DNA from: Erythrobacter sp. UBA3075
GTDB lineage: Bacteria > Pseudomonadota > Alphaproteobacteria > Sphingomonadales > Sphingomonadaceae
Assembly: GCA_002367375.1 (NCBI GenBank)
Contig: DFBR01000203.1
Location: 24,079-30,124, forward strand
DNA: 6,046 nt
Direction: 5' to 3'
Shown: positions 1 through 6,046 of the stretch, in pieces
How the letters are laid out: each line of letters starts with the position of its first letter
Numbering within the stretch: the first letter of the stretch is position 1
Made by a program: the position numbers and the translations under genes
The notes under the pieces: model-generated
Seen by the model: the letters and a program-made list of their open reading frames with translations, nothing else
Databases searched by the model: none
Told to the model about the DNA's origin: nothing

Positions 1-393
1 ATAGGCGCCTTGCAGCACCGAATTGCGGAACGCGCTTTCCTTGCGGCCTTCCTCATCGCCTTCGAACCAGCTCTTGGCATCGGTATACGGGAACAGCCAC
101 GGCAACTGCTCGTGGAAATCGAGATCATATCCGATGATGACGGTGGCGGGAGCTGCGAGAATTTTGTCCTTGTTCCCCTCTGCGGCACAATCGGCAAGTT
201 TCTGCTTGGCCTCATCGCTGGTGCACCAGACGAACCGACCGGGCTGCTGATTGGCCGAGGTCGCGCCCATTTTCGCCAGCTCGTAAATCGCGTGGATTTG
301 CTGCTCGGTCACCGGCTTGTCGAGCCAGCCATTGTAGGTGCGGGCTTTGCGAAAGATCTGGTCGAGTGCGGAATCGGAAAGCGTGTCGGTCAT
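1..393 (-). CDS. RutE/HadB-type nitroreductase-family oxidoreductase (malonic semialdehyde reductase-like), partial
   Basis: Seen: 131 codons are open from ATG at 393 to the left edge, so the C-terminal third is missing (family members are about 195 residues). Residues 14-28 read FRKARTYNGWLDKPV, residues 41-54 KMGATSANQQPGRF, and near residue 98 LPWLFPYTDAKSWF is followed by FRNSVLQGAY. This order matches the RutE family of FMN-dependent nitroreductase-fold enzymes. Known of the family: E. coli RutE reduces malonic semialdehyde to 3-hydroxypropionate in pyrimidine degradation, and many homologues are annotated only as NADH dehydrogenase/NAD(P)H nitroreductase RutE/HadB. It should be a cytoplasmic flavoprotein. 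A GGAGA Shine-Dalgarno lies 10 bases before the ATG (404-408, minus strand). No other rut gene is visible, so the true substrate is uncertain. The usual GPTSAN segment reads GATSAN here. Family assignment is firm; substrate is not. Confidence 0.88.
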   Translation of the reverse strand, partial: MTDTLSDSALDQIFRKARTYNGWLDKPVTEQQIHAIYELAKMGATSANQQPGRFVWCTSDEAKQKLADCAAEGNKDKILAAPATVIIGYDLDFHEQLPWLFPYTDAKSWFEGDEEGRKESAFRNSVLQGAY

Positions 394-442
394 GCCGTGG
401 GTGTCTCCATCAGAATATGCAGGAAGGTAATTTCCCCATCAA

Positions 443-457
443 CGCGGCAGCGCCGCG
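443..457 (-). other. GC hairpin between nfu and the nitroreductase gene
   Basis: A perfect 6-base inverted repeat, CGCGGC and GCCGCG, flanks a three-base loop. It lies about 20 bases past the nfu stop codon on the minus strand. The bases after it on that strand (TTGATGGGG) are not a T-run, so it is not a convincing intrinsic terminator. It could stabilise the 3' end of the nfu message or attenuate read-through into the nitroreductase gene 50 bases further on. In GC-rich DNA a 6-base stem can occur by chance. Confidence 0.35.
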
Positions 458-477
458 AAGGTTCACCTACGCTCGCG

Positions 478-1059
478 TTAGGCGGCGCGGACTTCTTTCA
501 CCTCGGGTACGTAGTGCTTCAAAAGGCCTTCGATACCGTGCTTCAGCGTGGCGGTGGAGCTGGGGCAGCCCGAACACGCGCCCTGCATTTGCAGGAAGAC
601 AACTCCGTCACGGAAACCGCGATAGCGGATGTCGCCGCCATCGCTGGCAACCGCTGGCCGCACGCGGCTTTCCAGAAGCTCATGGATTTGCGCGACGATA
701 TCTTCTGTGCCGTCATCATTGCCGATGTCGGACGCGTCGTCCTCTGCTGGAACGGAAAAACCGCTGGCATCGCCGCCTGCAAACAGCGGGGCCTCGGAAA
801 CGAAATGATCAAGCAACACTGCGACGACCTGCGGCTTGAGGTCGGCCCATGCAACGCCCGGCGCGGCTGTGACCGAGACGAAGTCCGAACCGAAGAAAAC
901 GCCGGTCACTTCCCCTGTGTCGAATAGGCCCTGTGCCAGCGGGCTGGCCTCGGCATCCTCCGGCGTTGCAAAATCGCGTGTGCCGCTCGGCATGACCTGC
1001 CGGCCGGGCAGAAATTTGAGCGTTGCGGGGTTGGGCGTGGTTTCGGTCTCTATGAACAT
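478..1059 (-). CDS. Nfu-type Fe-S cluster scaffold/carrier protein (NifU C-terminal domain)
   Basis: The product is 193 residues in two domains. Residues 1 to about 87 are an Nfu N-terminal domain, opening with MFIETETTPNPATLKF. An acidic linker (about 92-112, rich in D, E and G) leads to a NifU C-terminal domain at about 113-190. That domain carries the cluster-binding CxxC as ACSGCPSS, with cysteines 162 and 165. Known of the family: two such domains bring together a [4Fe-4S] cluster at the CxxC pair, which is then handed to client apoproteins in the cytoplasm; the human mitochondrial NFU1 has the same architecture. The ATG at 1059 is chosen because homologues begin at MFI with this motif. 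An in-frame ATG at 1122 would add 21 residues with no family support. Neither start has a well-spaced Shine-Dalgarno; only CAGGG directly abuts the chosen ATG. It is probably co-transcribed with the nitroreductase gene 84 bases downstream and is divergent from the M16 peptidase gene. Confidence 0.93.
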   Translation of the reverse strand: MFIETETTPNPATLKFLPGRQVMPSGTRDFATPEDAEASPLAQGLFDTGEVTGVFFGSDFVSVTAAPGVAWADLKPQVVAVLLDHFVSEAPLFAGGDASGFSVPAEDDASDIGNDDGTEDIVAQIHELLESRVRPAVASDGGDIRYRGFRDGVVFLQMQGACSGCPSSTATLKHGIEGLLKHYVPEVKEVRAA

Positions 1060-1178
1060 CCCTGCGATGTAGGAGCGAGCACAAGCCGCGGCAAGTGTGG
1101 CACAAAGCGGCTTTGCGAACATTTATTCATCGTTACCATTCACCGGACCTTCATTCCTTGCTCAGCTATTGGGGCACC
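1060..1178. promoter_or_regulatory. Divergent intergenic region between nfu and the M16 peptidase gene
   Basis: These 119 bases must carry the promoters for both outward-facing genes if neither is read from further away. I could not identify a convincing -35/-10 pair on either strand. The AT-richest part is around 1119-1140, the most likely melting region. The one clear structure is a 6-base inverted repeat with a one-base centre, CAAAGC-G-GCTTTG at 1103-1115, which could be an operator or chance. GGGG at 1171-1174 is a weak Shine-Dalgarno four bases before the peptidase ATG. Confidence 0.4.
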
Positions 1179-4103
1179 ATGACCATTCTTGCTCGCGCAC
1201 TCCGCCTGTTTGTCCCATTTGCCTTGTTCGTGCCCATTGCGGCACCGGTTCAGGCGCAGAACTGCGTTATCCGCGCGACCGAGGCCGATCAGCCGCAATA
1301 TTCGCGGCCAGAAGATCCGTGGATCTACCGCGGCACGGATATCCCTATTGATGAGCAATGGCTGTTCGGTGAAATGCCCAATGGCGTGCGCTATGCTGTG
1401 CGGCAGAACGACGTGCCGCCGTGCCAGATCAGTCTGCGCGTGCGGGTCGATGCAGGTTCGCTGCACGAGGAAGATAGCGAGCGCGGCTTCGCTCACCTGC
1501 TCGAACACCTCGTCTTCCGCGAATCCGCCACATTTGGCCCGGGTGAGGCGATTGCCCATTTCCAGCGGCTTGGCGCGAGCTTTGGTTATGACACCAACGC
1601 CACCACCAGCCCGACCGCGACAACCTATAATCTCAACCTGCCCAACGCTAATCGCACCACGCTGGATGACAGCGTGCGGCGCTTTGCGGGCATGGTGATT
1701 TCGCCCACGCTGTCCGCCGCCAATCTGGCGCAGGACGTGCCCATCGTGCTCAGCGAGCGGCGCGAACAGGCCGGGCCGCAGCGCCGCGTTGCTGAGGCGA
1801 CCACCGCGACATTCTTTGCCGGGCAGCGATTGGCTGAACGCAGCCCCATCGGCACGGTTGAGACATTGCAGGGTGCCACGGCAGAGGCTGTGCAGGCCTT
1901 CCACCACCGCTGGTACCGCCCGCAAAACGCTGTTGTCGTGCTGGTTGGCGATGCCGAGCCGCGCGTACTTGCCGCCGTGGTCGAGCGCCATTTTGCCGAT
2001 TGGGAAGGCCATGGAGCATTCGTGCCCGCGCCCGACTTCGGTGATCCGGTCGCTCCTGCTGATGCCAATCTGAACAATCCGGTGGGCGAAGTCGATGTGA
2101 TCGTAGAGCCGGGCCAACCGCGCGCCGTCACCTATGCGATCATGCGGCCATGGGTCGAAGTGGTCGACAATCTTGAATACAACCGCCGCAATCTGCTCGG
2201 CGAAGTCGGGCTGGCAGTGGTGAATCGCCGGTTGGAAAACCGCGCGCGCGCCGGTGGATCGTTCCTGTTTGCAGCCGTAGGCCGGGACAAGATAAGCCGC
2301 TCTGTCGACGGCACATTTGTGACCTACGCTCCGCTGACCGATGATTGGGAAACCGCGCTGGACGATGTCCGATCTGTGATTGCAGACGCGCTGTCGCAGC
2401 CGCCCGCACAATCGGAAATCGATCAGGCCGTGGCGCAATATGACGTCGCCTTCGTCGATATGGTTGAACAATCGCGCATTCAGGCCGGGTCGCAACTGGC
2501 CGACCAGATTGTGCAGGCGGTGGATATTCGTGAAGCGGTGGCGAGCCCGGAAACCTTCCTCCAGGTGTTCCGCTCCATCTCCAGCCGATTCACGCCGGAA
2601 GACGTGCTGGCAGCGACGCAGGATCTGTTCGAAGGCGAGGTCGTCCGTTCGGTCATGCTCAGCCCGGCACCGGGCGAAGCGACTGCGGCTGAATTGCGCG
2701 CTGCACTGGAATCGAGCGTCGTGGCAAATGGCGTTGCGCGCGACGATGCCGAAGCGATCAATTTTGCTGACCTGCCCGCCATTGGTGCGCCTGCTGAGCC
2801 GACCGCGCGCGAGCAGATCGGCCTGCTGGGTGTTGAGCGCGTGACCTTCCCCAATGGCGTGCGCGCCTTGCTGATGGACCGCGATAATGAACCCGGCCGT
2901 GTCACCGTGCGCGTGCGCTTTGGCGCAGGCTGGCGAGCGTTCGAAGGTGACGAGGCGGTCTATGCAGAACTCGGCCCTATTGCGCTGGTCAATTCGGGCA
3001 TTGGTCCACTCGACCAGAACGATCTTGATCGCATCGCAGCCGACCGCAAACTCGGCTTCGATTTCAATATTGAGCCCGGCACGTTCACCTTCCAGGGCCT
3101 GACCCGTCAGGAAGACCTTGAACAGCAACTCTATCTGTTCGCTGCCAAGCTCTCCATGCCAAGCTGGGATGCCAATCCGGTTGAGCGCGCGCGTGCCTCT
3201 GCGTTGCTCGCCTATGATAGCTATGGCCGTGATCCCAATGGCATTCTCAACCGTGATCTTGATTATTTGCTGCGCGATGAAGACCGGCGCTTTCGCACGC
3301 CCACGCCCGCCGAAATGGAGGCCGCAACGCCCGAAGGTTTCCGCGCCGTGTGGGAACGCCTGCTGGCGCAAGGACAGATCGAAGTGGCGGTGTTCGGAGA
3401 TATCGACCGAGACGCGACGATTGCCGCGCTTGGCCGTACTTTCGGCGCGATGGCGCCTCGTGAAGCCGTGCCAGCCGCAATCGCGGCGCGCTCTGTCTCC
3501 TTCCCGGCAGCGGGGGATGAACCACGCGTTCTGACCCATGGCGGCGATGCCGATCAGGCCGCAGCTGTGATTGCGTGGCCATTGGGCGGCGGGTCGGAAG
3601 GCATTGTCCGCAGCCGCAAGCTCGAACTGCTCTCGCAAATTTTCTCCAACCGTCTGCTCGATGGCCTGCGGGAACGTGCTGGGGCGGCCTATTCACCCTT
3701 CGTTACGTCAAGCTGGCCGCTTGATGTCAACAATGGCGGGGTGATGTTCGCGCTGGTGCAGATCGAGCCTGCGCTGCTGCCCGCCTTTTTCGATGAAGCG
3801 CAGTCGATTGCTGACGATCTTGTCGCCAATGGTCCGACGTCGGACGAGCTGGAGCGTGTGGTCGAACCCGCTCGCCAATACCTTTTGCGCGCGCAGACGG
3901 GCCACACTTTCTGGCTCAACCAACTCCAAGGCGCTGCCTTCGATGCCAACCGCATCGCCTATCTGCCCAGCATCTACACTGATTATGATGAAGCGACGGT
4001 GGGGGAAATGCAGGCGCTGGCAGCGCATTATCTGGCACGGCCCGGCTGGCAATTGCAGGTCGTGCCCGATGGCAGTGCGGCGAGTGCTCCTGCTGGCAGG
4101 TAA
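1179..4103 (+). CDS. Exported M16-family zinc metallopeptidase (insulinase/pitrilysin type, PqqL-like), two-half
   Basis: The product is 974 residues. Residues 1-26 are a Sec signal peptide: two arginines, a hydrophobic stretch from L10 to about A22, and a likely cut after PVQA (A26). This places the enzyme in the periplasm, and it is the reason for choosing the ATG at 1179 over a GTG at 1095. The first M16 half (about 60-205) holds the inverted zinc motif HLLEH at 106-110, with E109 as catalytic base, H106 and H110 as ligands, and E193 in IVLSERRE as the likely third ligand. An M16 C-type domain follows (about 230-415, with FHHRWYRPQNAVVV at 241-254). A second half starts near 548 (VTFPNGVRALL) and has no HxxEH, so it is a non-catalytic partner. 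Its last domain (about 721-910) keeps LRERAGAAYSP, in which R831 and Y838 match the Arg/Tyr substrate-binding pair of M16 enzymes. Members clamp and degrade peptides inside a closed chamber. The substrate is unknown, and no pqq genes are nearby. Confidence 0.93.
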   Translation: MTILARALRLFVPFALFVPIAAPVQAQNCVIRATEADQPQYSRPEDPWIYRGTDIPIDEQWLFGEMPNGVRYAVRQNDVPPCQISLRVRVDAGSLHEEDSERGFAHLLEHLVFRESATFGPGEAIAHFQRLGASFGYDTNATTSPTATTYNLNLPNANRTTLDDSVRRFAGMVISPTLSAANLAQDVPIVLSERREQAGPQRRVAEATTATFFAGQRLAERSPIGTVETLQGATAEAVQAFHHRWYRPQNAVVVLVGDAEPRVLAAVVERHFADWEGHGAFVPAPDFGDPVAPADANLNNPVGEVDVIVEPGQPRAVTYAIMRPWVEVVDNLEYNRRNLLGEVGLAVVNRRLENRARAGGSFLFAAVGRDKISRSVDGTFVTYAPLTDDWETALDDVRSVIADALSQPPAQSEIDQAVAQYDVAFVDMVEQSRIQAGSQLADQIVQAVDIREAVASPETFLQVFRSISSRFTPEDVLAATQDLFEGEVVRSVMLSPAPGEATAAELRAALESSVVANGVARDDAEAINFADLPAIGAPAEPTAREQIGLLGVERVTFPNGVRALLMDRDNEPGRVTVRVRFGAGWRAFEGDEAVYAELGPIALVNSGIGPLDQNDLDRIAADRKLGFDFNIEPGTFTFQGLTRQEDLEQQLYLFAAKLSMPSWDANPVERARASALLAYDSYGRDPNGILNRDLDYLLRDEDRRFRTPTPAEMEAATPEGFRAVWERLLAQGQIEVAVFGDIDRDATIAALGRTFGAMAPREAVPAAIAARSVSFPAAGDEPRVLTHGGDADQAAAVIAWPLGGGSEGIVRSRKLELLSQIFSNRLLDGLRERAGAAYSPFVTSSWPLDVNNGGVMFALVQIEPALLPAFFDEAQSIADDLVANGPTSDELERVVEPARQYLLRAQTGHTFWLNQLQGAAFDANRIAYLPSIYTDYDEATVGEMQALAAHYLARPGWQLQVVPDGSAASAPAGR

Positions 4104-4242
4104 GCCGCGCGCCAATCAGCACGTGCGAAGATTTCTCAAGTAACCTTTGCGCCAGTGGTGCGCGGGTTGTAGATACCAATGTTTCCCCGCAAGATATGAT
4201 TTTCGCGACCCGCCGGGGACGGGCGCCTACGCTGACGATGGA
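4104..4242 (+). promoter_or_regulatory. Intergenic region upstream of DAHP synthase; possible promoter
   Basis: TATGAT at 4195-4200 matches the -10 consensus at five of six bases and lies 43 bases before the chosen ATG. No good -35 lies 16-18 bases upstream (TTGTAG at 4167 is 22 bases away), so the promoter call is tentative. An 8-base palindrome GCACGTGC sits at 4119-4126. A short GCGC...GCGC hairpin sits at 4149-4163, but with no T-run after it, so I see no intrinsic terminator for the peptidase gene. I see no leader peptide rich in Trp, Phe or Tyr codons that would suggest aromatic amino-acid attenuation. Confidence 0.3.
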
Positions 4243-5643
4243 ATGAAATTGGCACACGACTGGACACCCGCAAGCTGGAGGCAGGATAGCTTCACAGCAA
4301 AGCATTTGCCCGAATATCAGGACGCGGCCGCGTTGACCGCCGCGACCGATATGCTGGAAGGCTTTCCGCCGCTGGTGTTTGCCGGCGAAGCGCGAGAGCT
4401 GAAGGGCGAGCTGGGCAAGGTCTCCAGCGGAGAGGCATTCCTGCTGCAAGGCGGCGATTGCGCTGAGAGCTTTGCTGAATTCAGCCCCAACAATATCCGC
4501 GATACCTTCCGCGTGATCCTGCAAATGGCAGCCGTGCTGACCTTTGCCAGCAAGATGCCAGTAGTGAAGCTGGGCCGCATGGCCGGACAATTCGCCAAGC
4601 CGCGCAGCTCGGCGACTGAAACGCAAACGGACGCAAGCGGGCGCGATGTAACATTGCCGAGCTATCTGGGCGATAACGTCAACGGCATCGAATTTTCGCC
4701 GGAAACGCGGCGCAATGACCCAGAGCGCATGGTGCGCGCCTATTCGCAGGCTGCGGCCACGCTCAATCTGCTGCGCGCCTTTGCCGGTGGCGGTTATGCG
4801 AATTTGCGCGAAGTTCACCGCTGGACGCTGGATTTTATGGGTCGCAGCCCGTGGGCGGACAAATATCAGGACATTGCCGACCGGATTGGCGAAGCGCTCG
4901 ATTTCATGGAGGCATGCGGGGTTGATATCGAAGACCAGCCGCAGCTCAAAACCTCCAGCTTCTACACCAGTCACGAGGCGCTGCTGCTGCCCTACGAACA
5001 GGCGATGACGCGGCAGGATTCGTTGACCGGCGAGTGGTACGACACTTCCGCTCACTTCCTGTGGATCGGTGATCGCACGCGCTTTATCGACAGCGCGCAT
5101 GTTGAATTTCTGCGCGGGGTGAACAATCCCATCGGCGTCAAATGCGGCCCCAGTCTGGAGCCGGACGCGCTGCTGCAAATGCTCGATGTACTCAACCCCG
5201 CGCGCGAGCCGGGGCGCATCACGCTCATCAGCCGTTTTGGTCACAACAAGGTGGAAGAAGGCCTGCCGCCGCTCGTGCGCGCCATTCAGCGCGAAGGACA
5301 TCCCGTGGTGTGGAGCTGCGACCCGATGCACGGCAATGTCATCAAGGCGGACAGCGGATTCAAGACGCGCCCGTTCGAACGCATCCTTGCCGAAGTGCGC
5401 GGCTTCTTCGCCGTCCACCGGGCCGAAGGCAGCCATGCGGGCGGCATCCATCTGGAAATGACCGGACAGGATGTGACCGAATGCACCGGCGGGGCAGTGG
5501 CGATCACCGATGAAGGGCTGAATGACCGCTATCACACGCATTGCGATCCGCGCCTCAACGCCGCGCAATCGCTGGAACTGGCGTTTCTGCTGGCCGAAAT
5601 GCTCAATCTGGAGCTTGGCGATGGGCGCAGGGCTGCGGCCTGA
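4243..5643 (+). CDS. Class II 3-deoxy-7-phosphoheptulonate (DAHP) synthase
   Basis: This enzyme condenses phosphoenolpyruvate and erythrose 4-phosphate to DAHP, the first step of the shikimate pathway, in the cytoplasm. The product is 466 residues, the usual length of the plant/actinobacterial class II (AroA_II) family. Clear family blocks are [11 protein letters not shown] (67-77), [45 protein letters not shown] (360-365), [12 protein letters not shown] (403-414) and THCDPRLN (432-439). The metal ligands are C73, H363, E405 and D435; the gaps H to E (42) and E to D (30) equal those of the Mycobacterium tuberculosis enzyme (C87, H369, E411, D441). The start at 4243 gives [13 protein letters not shown], which fits homologues that open with a W(S/T)P.SWR segment. 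The frame is open upstream to a TTG at 4147, but that extension is cysteine-rich and unlike the family. The Shine-Dalgarno is poor. It lacks the long N-terminal regulatory extension of the mycobacterial enzyme, so its feedback control cannot be predicted. Confidence 0.96.
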   Translation: MKLAHDWTPASWRQDSFTAKHLPEYQDAAALTAATDMLEGFPPLVFAGEARELKGELGKVSSGEAFLLQGGDCAESFAEFSPNNIRDTFRVILQMAAVLTFASKMPVVKLGRMAGQFAKPRSSATETQTDASGRDVTLPSYLGDNVNGIEFSPETRRNDPERMVRAYSQAAATLNLLRAFAGGGYANLREVHRWTLDFMGRSPWADKYQDIADRIGEALDFMEACGVDIEDQPQLKTSSFYTSHEALLLPYEQAMTRQDSLTGEWYDTSAHFLWIGDRTRFIDSAHVEFLRGVNNPIGVKCGPSLEPDALLQMLDVLNPAREPGRITLISRFGHNKVEEGLPPLVRAIQREGHPVVWSCDPMHGNVIKADSGFKTRPFERILAEVRGFFAVHRAEGSHAGGIHLEMTGQDVTECTGGAVAITDEGLNDRYHTHCDPRLNAAQSLELAFLLAEMLNLELGDGRRAAA

Positions 5644-5654
5644 TTGCGTGGTAA

Positions 5655-5692
5655 CCCCTAAGGGGCGCTAGAACGCCACCTCACCACTTTTA
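5655..5692 (+). terminator. Weak possible terminator after DAHP synthase
   Basis: Two small overlapping hairpins follow the stop codon: CCCC-TAA-GGGG at 5655-5665, and GGCG with a six-base loop and CGCC at 5664-5677. A short T-run (TTTT at 5688-5691) lies eleven bases after the second stem. Stems of four pairs and a distant T-run are below what a typical intrinsic terminator shows, so transcription could continue into the next gene. Confidence 0.2.
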
Positions 5693-5694
5693 AT

Positions 5695-5728
5695 TATGTC
5701 CCTGAAAGAGATATCTTTTGGGGACATA
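5695..5728 (+). promoter_or_regulatory. 34-base dyad/hairpin that overlaps the Shine-Dalgarno of the MASE1 gene
   Basis: The left arm at 5695-5709 pairs with the right arm at 5714-5728 around the loop GATA (5710-5713). Fifteen consecutive pairs form, of which thirteen are Watson-Crick and two are G-U (5703 with 5720, 5704 with 5719). The outer eight bases, TATGTCCC and GGGACATA, are perfect. The right arm contains GGGGA (5720-5724), six bases before the TTG at 5731 that best starts the downstream gene, so in RNA the ribosome-binding site would be buried. No T-run follows on either strand, so it is not a typical terminator. As DNA it could equally be a protein-binding operator or a copy of a small dispersed palindromic repeat. 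Confidence 0.6.
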
Positions 5729-5730
5729 GC

Positions 5731-6046
5731 TTGCGATTTCATCAGTCATTGCGCGAACCGCTGCTGGTCAGCGTGCTGTGGGCGGCCTTCGCCGCCGTCA
5801 GCCTGTTGCTGCGCAGCGGGCTGGACGCGGTATTGCTGCTGTGGGCTCCGAGCGGCGTTGCTGTCGCCGCACTTCGCTATATTCCGCAACAGCGCTGGCC
5901 GCTGCTCGTTGCGATCCTTTTGCCGGTACAGGCGTTGACTGTCACCATGGCTGGAGTGCCGCTTTTCACGTCGTTCGCTTACGCTTTCTCAGCTTTGGCG
6001 CAGGCCACAATCTGTGCTGCGTTGAGTGTCCGTGTATTGGGTGACC
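5731..6046 (+). CDS. MASE1-like multi-pass membrane sensor protein, N-terminal part
   Basis: The frame is open from 5662 through the right edge with no ATG before the first membrane segment. The TTG at 5731 is chosen because GGGGA stands six bases ahead of it; a TTG at 5749 and a GTG at 5773 are alternatives. The 105 visible residues are very hydrophobic: a segment at about 10-27 (PLLVSVLWAAFAAVSLLL), LLLWAPSGVAVAALRYI at about 35-51, then RWPLLVAILLPVQAL, then LFTSFAYAFSALAQATICAALSVRVLG. The WAPSG block followed by an RWP segment resembles the MASE1 integral membrane sensory domain, which is usually joined to a histidine kinase, GGDEF or EAL output domain. The output domain is beyond the window, so the role (phosphorelay or cyclic-di-GMP signalling) cannot be stated. 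Family assignment is by motif only and could be another multi-pass family. Confidence 0.68.
   Translation, partial: MRFHQSLREPLLVSVLWAAFAAVSLLLRSGLDAVLLLWAPSGVAVAALRYIPQQRWPLLVAILLPVQALTVTMAGVPLFTSFAYAFSALAQATICAALSVRVLGD

Noticed and set aside
10..927. A 305-codon open frame on the plus strand across nfu and the nitroreductase gene.
   Set aside because: It is the in-register antisense of both genes, which happen to share a frame. The minus-strand products are clearly recognisable and this one is not.
1179..1265. Lipoprotein signal for the M16 peptidase, because a cysteine (C29) follows the hydrophobic segment.
   Set aside because: The residues before it (QAQN) do not form a lipobox, and the cut after PVQA is a good signal peptidase I site.
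1140..3638. An 832-codon open frame on the minus strand opposite the M16 peptidase gene.
   Set aside because: It lies in exact codon register with the sense gene, so it stays open simply because the sense gene avoids TTA, CTA and TCA codons. Its translation is rich in R, H and C, and I recognise no family.
4147..4242. A 32-residue N-terminal extension of DAHP synthase from a TTG start.
   Set aside because: The residues (several Cys and Arg) do not resemble the family, there is no Shine-Dalgarno, and the ATG at 4243 gives the expected N-terminus and length.
3916..5568. A 550-codon open frame on the minus strand opposite the DAHP synthase gene.
   Set aside because: It is also in exact codon register with the sense gene and explained by the same codon avoidance; the sense frame has every class II DAHP synthase motif.
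5695..5728. The long dyad as an intrinsic terminator of the DAHP synthase gene.
   Set aside because: No T-run follows the stem on either strand, and the right arm instead carries the ribosome-binding site of the next gene.
5778..6044. An ATG-started 88-codon frame overlapping the membrane protein.
   Set aside because: It is rich in R, C and A with no recognisable motif and is a frame shadow of the hydrophobic MASE1-like frame.

Overview
The window is GC-rich, gene-dense bacterial chromosome with ordinary core and accessory metabolic genes. Four features suggest an alphaproteobacterium, probably Sphingomonadales/Erythrobacteraceae: an Nfu protein opening with MFIETETTPNPATLKF, a class II DAHP synthase, a large periplasmic M16 peptidase, and strong avoidance of TTA, CTA and TCA codons. 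The taxon is an inference from gene style, not from a marker gene. I see no mobile element, CRISPR array, tRNA or rRNA.

Layout. On the minus strand, from the left edge: the N-terminal two thirds of a RutE/HadB-type NAD(P)H:FMN nitroreductase-family enzyme (cut by the window edge). Upstream of it on the same strand is a complete Nfu-type Fe-S cluster carrier, separated by 84 bases that hold a small GC hairpin. A divergent intergenic region of about 119 bases follows. On the plus strand come a 974-residue exported M16 zinc peptidase (two fused M16 halves, only the first with a metal site), a 139-base gap, a class II 3-deoxy-D-arabino-heptulosonate-7-phosphate synthase, an 87-base gap, and the start of a polytopic membrane protein with MASE1 character that runs off the right edge.

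How the genes relate. The DAHP synthase commits carbon to aromatic amino acids, the Nfu protein delivers Fe-S clusters, the M16 protein degrades peptides in the periplasm, and the MASE1 protein is likely the sensory part of a signalling enzyme. There is no sign that they form one pathway. The only likely co-transcribed pair is nfu and the nitroreductase.

The most interesting structure is a 34-base near-perfect dyad (5695-5728) between the DAHP synthase and the MASE1 gene. Its right arm contains the only good Shine-Dalgarno sequence for the MASE1 gene, which appears to start with TTG. This looks like a possible translational switch or an operator. No gene in the window looks like a new biological system.
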